The notes beneath the pieces were generated by a model, which was not told the DNA's origin, did no database searches, and saw only the letters and a program-made list of their open reading frames with translations. The translations under genes and the position numbers were made by a program. 64,000 nucleotides of DNA from Caprimulgus europaeus. Lineage: Eukaryota; Chordata; Aves; Caprimulgiformes; Caprimulgidae. The stretch lies in the NCBI GenBank assembly GCA_907165065.1, contig OU015528.1:32448515-32512514 (forward strand). The letters run 5' to 3'. Shown piece after piece: positions 25,788 to 41,215 of this stretch (position 1 is the stretch's first letter; each line of letters starts with the position of its first letter).

Positions 25788-28700
25788 ACTGTCAGAGATA
25801 TAACTGTCAAGAAAGCCTATTTTCCACAGAAGGCAATGGGATGGATTACTGGATAGTATGAGTAACCAAAACAGGCTACTGGGATTTTTTTGGAGGGATT
25901 GGATTCCTGCAGTTCACAATGGTTTCATAAAGCATCTGCTGGCATCTTGTGGTTGCCTTTGGCTGGCAACTTCATGGTCATCCATCACAAAATCCTTCAG
26001 CTCCATGCTTGGCAATGCCATCCAATTGGGTCAGGTGTTCTGGCTGACCAAGTGTCTGAAGTGAAAGCTCTCATACCCCTTCCCTCTGCCATGAGTTTGG
26101 AAGTCATCTGAGGGACTCATATCCTGGACACCAGGGCCTGAATTCCCTGGTCTTCTCCTCTTGCACTTAAGCATCCAAATTCCCGCTTCTTCAAAGATGC
26201 GTGTGGAAAGGTAAGGACATGCTGGTTCTCAAAGGCAGCTGCCTGGGTCTGACTTGCAACATCTGGTACCAATTTTATTCAGGGGTAACTTAAGATAATT
26301 TTTTTCTCTAACATTGTTAATTTTTTTTATGGGTTCTGTGTTTTTTTACATTGCAAAGTGAACTAATAATCTTTACCTTCATAAATATTGTCATAATGAA
26401 ATCCCAAAATATTATTTACAGAGCTCCTGAAGGCCATCATTGGAGAAGTAAGCAAACTAGCAATTTTTAAGGATAAGTAATATGCAATTTGTTTTTGTAC
26501 CTTGCTCCCTCACAGAATTTTCCATTAGGAGATCATGTGCTCAGGGTTCTCAACTTGTATTTTTCACTCCTCAGGCTTATTAAAGCTCTTAGGCTCAGCT
26601 TCACAAGCACACACAGCTTTTCTAACGCAGGATTAGGTCTTCAAGGACCCTGTACAGCTTGCGAGAGTTGAGAAATTGGGTGTTCATATCTGGTCTGCCT
26701 CCCTCCCTTTCCTGGCACTGTTTACATCAGCAATTCATATTATTCAAAATAGCCAAAGACATCACGCCAAAACAGTGAAAGAAGCTCTCTGCCCCAAAGA
26801 CTTTCCCTTAGCGTAACACTGGGAAAAAGTTGTGAGGGTGGACACAACCAAATAGGAATGCAGGCGCATAGGGACTGAGAACTGCACAGTGATTATCTGT
26901 GCACACGTGTATGCAAGTCGGATGTTCTGCTGTTTGTGTCTCACGAAAGAGTACTTTGAGTTACATGAGCTGACTGCCCATTAAATTAGTCTCACAGAGT
27001 TGCTTCATTGTAGCATGTAGAAGGTCCCAGGGTCACCTGGCCTGGTGTGCTAATGAGCTTTGCTTACCATGGGCTTCCTATGCCTGTGGGGACACAGCCT
27101 GAGCATGCTGTGACACTAGTGAGGGAAGGGAGAGGAGGGGGTAAGCAATGGGTGAGCTAGAAGGAGAAATGACAGGAAGGAAGAGGTTGACAGTAGTCAT
27201 GGAGCCACTACTGACCATCCTGTAATAAAACACTCTACCCAGAGGCTGGGAACTGTGTGTGTCTGGAGAGAGGCCAGAGACAAAAATTTAAAAATAAAAA
27301 ATAAAAAAAATTGAGGAGTGTATGGGAGGATACTGAGCACTCGGCACATATGAAGACAGACCACGTTAGACACAGAAGATGATATGAGGGGAAAGAGGCA
27401 GTGCAAAAAACCATCAGTGTCCAAGGGCAGTGTAATTAAGGCTGAAAGAGGGGATCTATGAAAGAAGAGTCATGACAACTTGACAGTACTGCTTGTCCAC
27501 TGCCACTTGCGGGTGAGGAGATCAGCACATCCACAGCACTGGTAGAGGAGCATTTCCACAGCCGAGCAATGTGAACTTCAGCTTCAGTGACCACCTGAGA
27601 TACTCAAAGCTTATGCCTTTCCCAAAGAGCAAAGAGGACCTCTGTGTAACATCTGCACCCAGTTTTGGTGTCCAAGCCCAAAGTTAGAAAATACATTTTG
27701 GTTTTGGACCCAGCTGTAGAGCTCTGCTTGTTGCTTCTGGATGAGGCTTGTGGGGAAGAGCATCTCTTTGCTCTGCTGGAGGGGAAACTCATTTTAGGTA
27801 GGCTCCTACCAGCAAAATCTCTTCGATGTATGTGGTTTCTGTGACACTGCAGGGAAGAAATTCACTTACTTGGGCAGCTTTCCCCCTCTCCTACTCTTCC
27901 ACATCCTCTGCATGAGGAGGGCAGACGCTGTGGGAACTGCACCACCAGATCCAGGTGCCTAAATTAAAAGTATCATGTCACTGATTAGCAGTGTGCCTTT
28001 GGATACATCCCTTTATGAATCTGTACTTTAGATAAAAGGTAACACACAACCAGAGTAACATGCAGCCATAAATTCCTGTTAAGCATCAGGCTAGTGAAGC
28101 TCTTTCTTCTATGGTTTCCAATACAGTCATGATGCAGAAAATGCCCATGAAAAGGTGTATAGGTCACCTGGAGCATAAAGGCTCGCAGTGCCATGCACCA
28201 GGGAGGAGAGCCACTGAACTGTCCTGCAGCCCTCTCATCCTGACACAGCTGCAGACCATACATTGCCCTTTATGGTCAACAGCCCTTTGATGACTGATGT
28301 AACCCAGGCCACAAGACACTGAGGTATCATACAGAGCAGCTGGGAATTTCTGGGAGATGATGAAGATCAGACTACAGTCGCATGCAGTCACTACCTCTAC
28401 ACTAGCCTCAAGGAGCCCCGTCACCTCCCTGGCCTGGGACAGCCCCTGGCACCCAGCTGGGGATGCTGGGCAGGAGGCACACATGGCTGGGGCGGTGCAG
28501 GCGGGGTGGTTATACCCCTCTCGGCTCTGCATTTCTAGTCCCATCCCTCACTGCCTCACATTGCTGATCTAGCTGTGTGTAGGATGTGTAAACAGATGGC
28601 TTTCAAAAGGTCAGGTTGGAAAGATATCTAAAACACAAGCACATACACCAAATAAAAATACACTTTAAATGTGTTTCTTGCTCCCCACTTTCTGTCAGCC

Positions 28701-30608
28701 TGTTCGAAAGGTCGCCAGTGCCTTTACCACATGACTTTCTGCTATCCTAGGCCACAAAGCACCACCTTTTAAAGAAAATGTGCAGTGTTCCCAGGTACCT
28801 TTGCAACACAGAAACGATTTTGTCTGAGCAAGAGCAAACTACTCAGCAGAGGTGTGGGGCTATATAGAACCACAGTTTGTTTCTGCAGTTTGTTTCTGCA
28901 CCACCCATGCAATGCCAAGGTGAAGCTCATGCATGTGATCATTGAACCAGCACATACCACACACTTTGGCCAAGCATAGCACAAAACACCACACAAGGAC
29001 CCTCAAATCCCTCTACATGAGACAGCCTGGGTACAAACTGAATCAAGTGGTGCTGTTCAGATTCAACCCTCCAGGCAGGTGAGGTGCTCAGCTAACCCCA
29101 CGGCTGCAGGGTTCAGTAATCTCTGTCTCCATCCTGGAGCAGTGCAGTGAGTGCTTATCTTAATCTGTCTGATTGTGAAAGATGAGCTTGAGGAAAGATT
29201 GCCAGCAGAGAAAAAAAGATTTCGCACATTTCCTGACTTCTCCAGTCAATGGAGAGCAAAGTGTTGAACAAGCTGAAGCCTCGTCTCTTCTGGATGGTAA
29301 ACATGGGGACACAGGAAACCATGTTACATAGGAATGACCAACTAATACGGATCCTACTAGTTCTGATCACCTTATTTTTCCCCTTGGAAAGGAGGAAAAT
29401 GTAATTTTAATTACCATAATTTTTAATTATATGTATCACAGTAGGGAATCTCCAGTGGCAGTTGAAGCCCTATAGAATAAAGTTTCAGCTGCATATACTA
29501 TCTAATACTTATTCATACTTTATACTACTTATACCTAGTGGCACCAGCCACTTCTATGTCAGTCATGTAAAGCAAACACCTTTGGCCCTGGGGACTGTGC
29601 CTCTAGGAGTTGCACACATTCATGTGAAATAGCAAGTAGGAAACCATTAAGTTCTTGTTCTTAAGCACAGCTTAGAACAATACACAGAGCAAAAGAGATC
29701 TTTCACAAGCTCCTTCAGAGCTGACTGATCACTAGAAACATCCCCACCCATAAGGTCCCACAGCATAGCAACGTTTACTGTGACAGAGGAAAATGTCTGT
29801 AAACGTCTTAAAAATTATTCTTTGCCATATGCTTTTCTCATGTTTGGCGAAAGATATGGTAGGACAGCAGCCAGTCCAGCTACTGTTATGAAAAAAACAA
29901 ACAAAAATAAATCAAATAAAATAATATTTCTCATTTGTTAGAACGGACTTGCTCAGTTTCATTTTGTATTGCTAGCCCACAGAAGGCTTACAGGAAATTT
30001 CAGCTGGTAAAATGTAAATTTACCGTAATTGTGTATTAGCACCAAATGCAGTTGACCACAAGATATGTGCTTTAGAAAAAAAAAGGTGTTCGTACTAGCA
30101 GGGCAATAAATGACAGGAAACAAACCTACCTAATGCTACCACAGGTTTTTAAGCCTGCAACTCTCAGAAGAAAATATATACCATACCTCCAAAGAACATC
30201 ATGCATTCCTTCTAGATTCAGGCTAGTAGCTTTTCCTTGGGCCTGCAAGTCAGGTATCTCCTTCAGGTCAGCTCTCTTTGAGTCCTCACATCCCAGTTGT
30301 CATTGAGTTTTGCAAGTTCTACAGAATCTACAAATACACCACCATCAAACACAGTAAAAAATTAACAACCAGGTTTTTATTGTATCTTCATTTTCTTTCC
30401 TGTTCTACTCCAGCACCCTTTTTCCAGCCCTGAGCAATGCAGTCTTCTTGTTTATGCTGGTTCAAGATGTTTCAATCTCAGTTTTCACATTGTGTCACAT
30501 TAACGAGGTTGCCATCCCCACAATCCCAGCAGATTTCCACTTCTGCTTTGTGTCAAAATCTACTTGTATGCATTAGTATGGCTTTTTACCTTCCCTCATC
30601 TTGTGTGC
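25788..30608. other. gene-free stretch
   Basis: No gene or transposon recognised. There are A-rich low-complexity tracts at about 27282-27312 and 29886-29925, and a 14-bp direct duplication (CAGTTTGTTTCTGC) at about 28872-28899. Open frames near 28164-28544 (126 codons, minus) have no recognisable domain. Confidence 0.5.
27282..27312 (+). repeat. A-rich low-complexity tract
   Basis: Runs of A broken by single or triple T (AAAAATAAAAAATAAAA). Simple low-complexity DNA, not a CR1 or LTR tail. Confidence 0.6.
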
Positions 30609-31224
30609 TGTGGTGGTTTCACTGTTTTGGCTTGCAGCCAAGCACAGCCTGCTCTCTCACTCAGACCCCCAGTCCAGGGAGTAGGGGAGAGAATTGGAAA
30701 GAAAAGGGCAAGGAGACTCATGGGTTGAGATAAAGACTATTTACTAATTAAAATAAAATGACAATGATAATAATAGTAGTAACAGAATATACAAATGAGT
30801 GATGCACAGTGCAATCCCTCACCACCTGCCATCTGATGCCCAGCCTGTGCCAGCCAGCGATCCCAGAGCAGAGGTAGTCCTGAAACAGGAACCTTAGAAG
30901 AGTGAGCCCAAGCAATCCTCAAGAGAATACCCTCGATTTCCAGTCAGCCCTGGTTAATATACTGACATGATGTGATATGATATGGAATATTTCATTGGCA
31001 CATCCAAATGCCAGTTTGGGGTTTGCTATTTACTGCACTTCTCCCCCCCAGTCCTAATGCAGCTGTGAAGCGGCCAAACACAGTGGCCTTGAGCTCCAGC
31101 AGCAACTAATAACATCAGTACTTTTATTAATGTTCTTCTCATAACAAATCCTACACTGAAACTAAAACACTGTTATTCTAGCTAATAAGAAGAAAGTTAA
31201 TTCTATTCTAGCAAACGCAGGACA
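30609..31224 (+). mobile_element. solo LTR, same avian family (copy 3)
   Basis: A 616-bp element from TGTGGTGG to GCAGGACA. It aligns along its length with the LTRs at 16214-16862 (same orientation) and 13427-14069 (inverted); shared blocks include CAGCCTGTGCCAGCCAGCGA and the GATATGGAATAT region. The flanking pentamers TGTGC and TGTCT do not match well, so the target-site duplication is mutated or the boundaries are off by a few bases. No internal retroviral sequence is present. Strand is assigned by the same convention as copy 2. Confidence 0.83.
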
Positions 31225-32117
31225 TGTCTCCTATCTGGAGACCATTTTTCTGTTCCTTCAAACATTGAACTATATAATGGTTATGCATAATTTCTAAGAA
31301 AAGTTTTAGAACCCTGTGCTGTCCAGTTTTCAGCAGTATGAGAAAATGGGTAGGAATTTCCTCATTCACCTACACATCTGCTGGCTTGGTATAAATTACC
31401 AGCAAATACTGGTTTTACTTTGGGGATAGAAGTCTTATAGGACCATATGTCTGCTTCAGATTGGTCTTCTAAACTCAGTGCTACTGTGTTTCAGTCAAAA
31501 GCTGCTTAGATAAACATGTATACACAAGCTGGTGAGACCTACCTGTGTCCTACCAGACATTCTTCATATATTTCCTTTAAATTTTTGGTAGCAACTCCTT
31601 GGACAAAGAGTGCAGGTATTTCAGGCAGTTGTGCTTGTAATACAAAGTCAGCACTGGCCTACTGTAAGTGCCTTTGACCCCACAGTCTACTGTATGCACA
31701 AGACTCAGGAACAGCCTGTGGTTTCACTGGATTATTTTTTCTAGCAGAAAAACCCCTCACAGTACCGTATCCTCTGCTATGGGGAAATTGGTTAGCCTCA
31801 TATGGCTCACCCTGATCAGGTTTTCCAGCAGCATAAAGCTGAGGCAAAATACCAAGAATTTTAACAGCTTCTAGCTGAAAAGTCCTGTGTCTAAAAGTGG
31901 AGAACATGAGGTCAGCCTGTTTGCCTCAGGAATTCAAAAAGTACTACAAGAAATTGAAACACAAATCTCCCAACATTGCTGTTATACCTGTGAATTGCTC
32001 TTGTAAATGATCTTACCAACCTTGTTACCTTCACTTTGAGATAACTACCTTGCTATCTGTCTTAAGAGGAATATGAATATAATATTATATATCTAATCCT
32101 AATGCATAAGCAACTAG
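31225..32117. other. gene-free stretch
   Basis: No gene or repeat recognised between the LTR and the tetranucleotide array. Confidence 0.5.
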
Positions 32118-32331
<214 letters not shown>

Positions 32332-35300
32332 CTCCCTTTTTATTTTCATCCTTCCCCAAAATGACACAATGTAACATTGCGACCCAGGGGTCCAGCTAGG
32401 AAATTCCAAATTCCATCTTAAAAAAAAGTAAATTTATCTTTCCAGGTAATATATCTGGCACAAAATTTAGCTTTTACACAATGAAAATTTAAAAATCCTA
32501 AAATTCTGCAAGAGTAATGAAACTATTTCCACAGCTTCTGCAGTCCAGTTTGTAATCTCTTGGGAATCCTGTTTGCTCAGCAAATAGGTTTACTATAGGA
32601 TGGTAACCCCAAAGCTGCAATGGTAACTGCTCAAGAATGTGAAAATTAGTCATTTCCAGCTGAAGTCATACATGTAATTACCACTCCAGCTTAATGGAAA
32701 ATGAGTAAACCAGCCTAGAAAATACAGAATTAATTAAATTACAGATATAAATTGCTTTATTAGTGTAAGATATTAAACATGGGTAAATCAGTGTGTATGG
32801 GTTTCCACTTATGAAAAAATGTTATCTTCTTTGGAAAACAGGTGGGAGCAGGAGAGGAAGGCTTGAGGGGCTGGATGGAAACATTCTATAAATTCATCCT
32901 CACGGTAGGAGGCATTGAGTGTGGATGCTGTAATGCTCCACACGCTCACACTTACACCCCATCCTTAGCGGCAGCCCCTGAAGCTGGGTGGATTTACCCC
33001 TCAGCTGGGGAGGTGATGATTCACCTGCAGCATTAGAGATTACGGCAATCAGCCTGCCTCAGAATGTGACCCCAGAGCTTCAGGCCACCTTTCTCAGTCC
33101 TGCAGAGAGGGGACCACAGGTCTGCTCCCTCATGGGTACCCACCCCTGGGTGGGCTCACTCGAGACGTGCTCCTCTGTTCACTTGTGAGGTGAACACTCA
33201 CAATCGCTAAACACGTGTATCTCCAGCTACGTTTTCCTTCTCATTCTTCAGCTGAAAGAACCTGTTTCCATTATGTTAATTTGCCCTGCCATTCTGCATC
33301 TGCAACACAGATGTGTCTGAGCAACTTTTAATTACCATATCTGACACTCCTTTTAATGAATTTTTTTAAAATCTGATTTTTAAAGAATATGAACCATTAA
33401 TTTTTTTCTTGTAAAGCAGTATCAGTCAATAGGTGATACAGTCTCTCTCTATACCCTTGTAGTAATAATCACCCTTGACTTGACATTAGTCACTCCTTTT
33501 CACTGTTTTCTTTACTATCTTGGAAAAGTATCCACAAACTGGTTTTTGTTGCTCATATTTTTTATTAATTTATTTTCACTTTGCGTTTGTGAGTCAGCCA
33601 GACAACTTGTTCAATAGGCCTGTGACTAATTTAGTGCCTTTTTTTCTACAAACATCTAGACCAAAGAGTACTTAAGTAAGATCATATAAGCACTACTTTA
33701 ATGCATTGCATTTGAACTCTTTGCTCCTTTGCTGCAAACTGTGCTCACTGCTAAGCTTTGACCACAAATGAGTAAGATCATGCTGGGATTCATTCATCTT
33801 CTTAATAAAAGTTTGTTCACCTCAAAATTGTTACATTTGGCTAGACCATCTCTGCTTGCAAGCGGTCGGTCCAGTAAAAGCAGGTATGTAATGTGATATA
33901 TTAGAGATATGCAGGGAATCCACGGCTGCTTTGAGCCATAACTCGCTGTGACCCATGGTAATAGTTACACTCTATTTCATGAGGTCTGCAGTTTGTTTTT
34001 CTGTCCACGCAGCTCAGCAATTCTTAACATTCTGTGTGTGGCAGAAAGAAAATTTGGCTTGCCTCTGGCAACCTGAGACAGATGTGGTGATACGAAACCA
34101 GGCTATCAGATGGTAGCACTGTGTTGGACCTTTTCTACTGAATTTCGTTACAGAGTTTCCTCTCACCGCAGCCTTCTCAAACACATGAACGCTAGTGTTT
34201 CCTTTTCAACAATTTTATTTAAAGGTTAAACTCAAGTGTTTAGTCCAGGTGCTAAGTATAAATGAATTAATTCTGCTGCAGAAAAGTTGGAGTTTGGGCA
34301 AGTTGTATGAGTGTGTGCATCTCAGTAAGATAAAATATTGTGTGTCCGTAGTTTGGGGTGCCAAAGCAGGACTATAGTGAGAAGGAAATTAATCTTTCTT
34401 CATGGGCTAACCCTCAGTCAGACATTTTTTAAACTATGGGTCATCTCTCCCCTGTCAGTCCTCCTTGGAAGTGAAAAACAGTAATAGTGCTTATGCCGAT
34501 ATGTCAGAATAACAAAAGCTACTCAATGCTCAATTTATTATACATGCCTTCGCATATTCCTGTAGCTGAAGAGGTATCGTACAGGAGGACTCTTCAAACT
34601 CAGAGACAAACTGAGAATTACTACTAGGAAGAAAACAGTAACAGTAAAAAGGAGCAAAACCCACAGACTTTCCTATGAAGATAAAACCAATTAGCTACAG
34701 GTAAGAAATAGCCAGACAAGAAGTAAAACTCCCACACTTAATTGTTAGACTCATAATTTCTTATGTGGGTGAGTAAGAATCTCTCCAATTAATGGATACC
34801 ATAAAAGATGAAAGGGACAGAGCATAACATTATCAGCTCAACTGATTTAACTAAAAATGTTTGATATGAGCTCACAAGGTGCTACTAAGTTTCACAATCC
34901 CAGTAAGCAAGTGAATGCGGTAAAAAAGAATAAAGAATAGAGAGATGAGGATGGTCATAGTAAAGTCAAATAAATATTTTTAGAAACTGCTAAGGTGCAT
35001 GGCTGAAGGATGTGCAGGTGGGGGCTGAAGGTGGAGAAAGAGTAGTTTGGGCTTTTCTGAAAATAGGCATGCATGTATTAACACAAACACCCATACATTC
35101 ATCTGATAGAGATTTCCCTTGTGCTCAGCCAGCATTGTCCAGGTCACATGTCATGGGAAGCAGTAAGTCCTGACAAGAGATCTGTGAGGAGCAGGGATGT
35201 GCTTTGGCGCTATTGATCAACTCAGGAAGGCTGGCCTCTGGAGAGGACCACCAGAGAGCTTTCCTGGGAGTGGGTAAAAAAGGTCAAGTGACCAGAGAGA

Positions 35301-38300
35301 AAAACGTATAGTTACAAAGAACTCACAAGAAAGCAGAGGAAATTTGAAACAGAAACAAGGATTGAGGAGGAAGGTTAAAATCAGTCCAAAACCTCGCTAA
35401 TTTTCTTATCTGAACCGCTAAGTGGATGCTTGCTATAGCTCATTCAGTCTGAATGTGAGGCCAGAGAAGGTACTGGAGAGCACAAGTGCCAGCAGGAGCA
35501 GAGCTTTCCATTGTGGGAAGAGGTCCAGGGCAGATGTATTTCATATTTTGTCCCACCTGGAGGCAAGTGCTGACTCAGATAGAGATCCTGACTCGGTACT
35601 TCCCAAGATCTCTGCCAGATCACTGCTTTGCACATTCAGAAATGTCCCGCAGAGAAATGCACACAAGGACCTTGTCCTAGCATTGATAAGTCATGCTGAC
35701 AACTAAATAAAAAATAAGTCTATCCAATATTAAAAGTGCCTTCTTGAAAATTCTTCTTGTCAGCCATTTTCTCTCGCAGTTTCATAAAGTTTATCAGAAA
35801 AGCCTCTCTGGAGTAGGAAATGGTCTAGCAAAATTGAAAATATGTGAAAGGATGTTGAACATGATCCAACAAAATAAAAAAAAATGTTAAATGAGTGTTT
35901 TATGGATAAAAAGAGTGCCTAGAGCTATTAAATAATGGTAGAAGGAGGACAGACCTTCAGACTGCAGCTGTTTCTTTCTAGTCAGAGTCTAGAGGTCAGA
36001 TGGCCATTCCCATGTCTTCAAAGAGCAACTCTGGTTTGCAAAAAGACTTTCAGTGGGTTCATGGATAGTCAGACAACATTTTTGTAAAAAGTGCAAGTGA
36101 AATTATATCTAGGTTTGTAGTATTTCTTTTAAGTTTTTTTATGTCATGTCAAATGCTTATTGGGAAGCAACTCTATCACTGGATAGAAACTACTTAGCCA
36201 AAGTGACTTTTCCTTTTCATCTGAGACTCTGTTTTCCTCTGTGCAGGTTAAAGATACCTGTTTTGTCCATCTGTGTATAGCTTATTTTGGAGATACAGGA
36301 AAAAATACATTAGAATGTCTTCTCTTAATTGCTGTTCTTTCCTTACAGTGTGTTCATGTAACATTTGTGCGGTTGGTCTATAAGTAATTTTAGAATTCAT
36401 AAGAACTCTCTGAAAATGAAAAGCTAGCTTACTAAGACTAGTTCAAGGTTTTAAAATGAATAATTTTTTCCATTTCTATCCATGTCACTAGCCACTTGTC
36501 ATAAATACCATCTCAGAAGTGTATCAAGCTATTTTTTGCAGTATTCAAGCAGCAAATAATTTTTGCAAAGTCTATGGAAAAAAAAAAGTTAGTAGATAGG
36601 CAACATGAACTTCACTACCTGGATAGTACCTATGGACTTTCATCACTGCTTGTTTGTTTGAGATAAGAAATCTCAACAATTTTTTATTTCATATACCATT
36701 TTTCTTAAACTTCTCTCTTAATCTACAAACCAGGAGAGCAAACATATGAATGACATAGAACAAATGACAGCATTTTATGTATTTTCTACAAAATTCTGAA
36801 AAGTACAGTACACATTTAAAATTAATTATTTTCTGGTATTTTATGTACCTTGAGAATTTTGTCATTTTTCGATACATTCTGGCCCTTGTATTAATTCACA
36901 GCCATTCTATTCCAAACATTCTTCTGGTGGGCTAAAGTGGGGAAAGGACTTTAGCACATTTATTTGTAATCAAAATCAAAACAGTTTAGCTTTACAGTGA
37001 ATAACAAAATCTTTCCAGCATTAAGTAAAAGGTGTTCCCTGAGTGTCTGGAGTGGCAAAAAGAGAAACATGATTCAGGAACCAGAAGACTGCAAGGCTGG
37101 ACCATCCAAATTAAACAGAGCTCATGATGTATAGTGGGTTTCTGATGATGTGAAGCAACCCACATTCATCATACTTCTCAAGACTGTATACCAGGTGCAA
37201 ATTTGAGGAATTTTGAGACTATTCACAGAAAATAAGAATATTCTTAGCAAGTAATGTGAACACTGGTGGTTCTTTAAATCATTAAAGTTCAGGATCTATA
37301 CTAAAGCCTCAATCTCTTCTATACTCTTTCTTTCATTACAGTAATTTGTTTAGGTCCACCACTCAAGGTAAAAAATAACTTTTTGAAAAGCTTTATATCA
37401 TGTATCCAGAATGCAATTGCCCAATTCAAATCACTTTTAAATTAAAAGGAATCTTTCCATTGACTTTTGTGGATTTTTAAATCAATCAACCTGTAACAGA
37501 AACCTCAAGCAGAACTGGCTGCAGGAGGAATTATATACTTTAAGTGAACAGCTTCTAACCAACTTTTCACTAGATATAGTGAAGAACTGCACATGGCATT
37601 GCAGTAGATTGGGAAAGACTGAGTTCTTTAGCATTTGTGTGGCCTCATAGCCAAATTTGAAATTCAGGTAATTTATGTGCATAGTGATTCTGTTCAATGG
37701 TCCTTCTAAAGATGAATCTAAAATGGGAAGTCTAAATTTGTTCTTATAAGAACACAAATAATTGACACCTACAGTCTTTGAGGATGCAGCCAGAAATCTG
37801 TGGAGAACACAGGATGATAATGCAGGGAGACATGAAAGTGGACTGAGGAAAGAGTCTCGCATGCCCTAGAGGGAGAGACACCAGTGGGCAACATCTGTTG
37901 TTTGACCTTCAGAACCCTATAAGAAGGGTGAGTGTGAGGGAATTCCCTTACCAATGGTGACATTAACAGCCTGAGGATAACATAAAATTGTGAGTTGTGG
38001 AATGACTTTCCTTCAAAGTGCCATTAGCTTTGCATTCATTGTATGATGATGGTCTTTTCAAGAATACTTTTCTGTGGAAATGCTTATGCAAATAGATATA
38101 TTTTACTGCTTCTTGTTTTAATAACATAGATCCAATCTGTGAATAAGTGCTGGGTGTCATTTACTCCTGTTAACAGCATCTTTCAGAAAACTGTCAGCTC
38201 CTTATGGGCATGGTCCTATAGGCAGCACACTGGAAAGAATAGTGTATCCAGCCACGAACACAGAAAAATCCTCAGCCATTGACCAAAAACTGTATATTGT

Positions 38301-41215
38301 ATCATATGTACATGCTGTGCATCTCCACGTACTCAGCTGATATATGGCTCAAAAGGAGATCGAATTCTGTACAGAACCTGATCCTGCAAAGCACTAAATG
38401 CATGCAACCAAAAGGTGCTGGAGTAGCAATTACTCACAGCCCTGGACTGATTTAGAGGTGAGATTTACCTGACTGGTTTGCTTTCTGTTTTGTAAGGTCA
38501 TGGTCATCTTAGACCTGTGATTTAGGGGTAAATCTCGCAAGTGATACATTTGCATCTGAGGCAGCAGGAAGCACTGAGTGGTGCAGAAGGTTCCTACCCC
38601 TTTTGTGTGATGGGGAACTGAGCCCTCTTTCATTTTGATTTCCCTCCCGCCTGATGTGACCACCTTACAGCCACAGCTGTTTTTGCCATGGATCAATGAG
38701 TTAACCTGCTTACTTCTGCAGGTAAACTTTTGGCATAGACCTTCCTTATTGCTTCCAAGGAAGATTTTTCTCATTGTGAGAAGGAACCTTGGAAAGAAAG
38801 GAGTAAAAGAGGCAGCTGGAAGACAGATGGCCTTATTTTGCTATCTTGCATCAGGGCCAACTGCTACATAATGCACCCAGAAGTCATATTAGTTGCTGTT
38901 GCTAGACCATTAGGCGGCTCCTCACCTACTTCAGCAGCCTACATACATCCCATTCACTGCAGAAGTTGCTGTTATCACTCCTCCGTCCCACACAACAGCA
39001 GAGAGATGAGAGTTTTTTGCATGAATAGCTACTCTGAGCTGAAAATCCCACACTCGTCTTCCAGGTTTGGTTTTTTTCCACCTCCAGACCTCTTTCCTGG
39101 TTCCCTCTGACCAAAAAAACCCCACTCTGCTAGTGGACCATGATGCCTGCAAGGACAGATTTGAACTGACAGCCTTCATCCAGGAGTTCTGCAGGACTCA
39201 AAGGTGAAGCAGTTGAAATGCAGGCCAGACTGTGGGGTGTGGGGGATATAACCTGCTCTTGAGTCTACCCCTACATCAGGGATGTACAAAGTGGGTTTAT
39301 TGGCTATTAATTTTCTAAAAGGCCTCAGGACAATCCCAGAAAACTTCAAACTGGTAAAACTGACATGCCTACCACACCATAGACAGAGTGGGCCCATGGA
39401 TAAATGTGGTATTTCTCCCATTCCATAAATGCACAAGAGAATAGTAAATATGACATTTGTGACAGGATATACCACGCTTCTTGGTTATACTTGAGTTTAC
39501 TGAAGAGACAGCGAATATACAGACTAGGGGAAGCCAAAATAGCATCATGTCCTGGGATCTGCAAAAGAATCTTGTCTGAGTCTCACAGTAAAGCTACCAA
39601 AGAAGTTTGGCTGTTATGTGATAAGAAAGTGTTCATGTAAATATGCATCTGGTTAAAAGAGAAGAAATATGGGGTAGGAATCAGATAATGTTTTTCGCAG
39701 TTAAATGGGTTCAGTCATGAGAGGGCTTGCCTGGGGCTTGTGCCATTTATTGTAGCCATCAACAACTGGGGAAACAAGGTGAGCTGTGAAATAAAGTCTG
39801 CTGATGCACTAAGTTATTCAGGATACCAGAGAGGAAGTCTGGCTACAAAGAACTATTAAAGAGCTTCGAAATACTTAGTGACAAGGTGATCAAATGGCAC
39901 ATTAAACTTAGTGCAGATAATAATCAGGAATAGAGAATAAGGATAGAATCAATATGCTGCAGAAGCTATGCTTAAACCGCAGCAACTTTCTGAGACAATG
40001 CTTTTCTTTTGATTTTTCCCCTTTCTAATTTTGACTACTAAATAGTAGATAACATCTTTTCACTCTCTTTCTCAGGTTGCATAGCTGGAAAAATTTCATT
40101 GACCTTCAATAAAAATGTCCAATGCTTCTGCTGTGTTTTTCTTTGCAAGTATTTAGGGTAGCCATTAAAATCCATTTCACACTTAAATTTAACTTAGCTG
40201 GAAATGCCTTCCTCCTTTGGATATGGTGAGGAATGACATAGAAGAGGAGATCCAGGATTCCCATGGATGTTAAAAGTGACTCACCTCATTTGTATGGTAT
40301 ACAACTGAGGAGAAAAAATGTGGTCTTGTTGAGGCTGATTTCTATGATGTTCTTCTCTAACACTATTATAACATTAACAGAGTAAAGTGAGGAATGATTA
40401 GTTCAGCAATTTATCTTAAGCACCCTGTAGAAATGGATCTCATAGACTTATACTGGGTAGGGAAAGCTCATGGGGAAGCCAGTATAAGAAGCAGATTATT
40501 TGTATACCTTTGAGTGGTTAAGTAACTAAGGCAGCATTGGTGAATCTCTGCAATTTCTGGTGTTGAATTTAACATGAAAGGTTTAGAGATGCTTTAAAAA
40601 TTTCCATTTGGAAATAAGGATACTTTGAAATGAAAACCAAAACAAACCACAAAAAACCTCCAACCCAAATAAACAAAAAGAAATCAAACCACCAAACTAC
40701 TGAAGTAAGAGTGTACAAACGCATTTTGCGAGCAGTGCCAGCTGCTACTCTATCTCCCATCTGCTCATTCCCTCCCTACTTCTCTGTCTCTGCTACCCAG
40801 CACTAGGATGAGAAGAATCTGGGAAATTATGTGACTGCACAATAACGTTCCCCCAAAACCTCTGCTATTTTGAGCCAAATTTAACAGGGCAACAGCAGGA
40901 ATGCATGGGACAGAACAGCACAGAATATGGTACAGGTTTGGGTACACACACCTAAGGTGGGATGGATGGGTAAATGTTATTCCTGGTGGATGTATGGCAA
41001 TGGCCTTAATTGTTTTTCCATGGACTCCTTTGGCAAAGTGTGGAAGGACTGTAGACTTTTCAGTTTATAGTCTAATAAAGTAGCTCCTAATCAGTCTTGA
41101 CCTTAAATTAAAAAAATAGAGTATTAATTTAATCAGGAGTAGTTGGGAGTCTCACTGAATCACTGCCAATGGCCAGTGAAACTTTAACCTTCCCTAGCAG
41201 TTTTTTTATTTTTAT
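32332..41215. other. gene-free stretch
   Basis: Nearly 9 kb with no recognised gene, RNA gene or transposon. Open frames up to about 126 codons (for example minus 37482-37862) lack recognisable domains and splice context. It lies on the 3' side of IFNG. Confidence 0.5.

Noticed and set aside
37482-37862. 126-codon minus-strand open frame
   Set aside because: No recognisable domain and no support from flanking splice or promoter signals.
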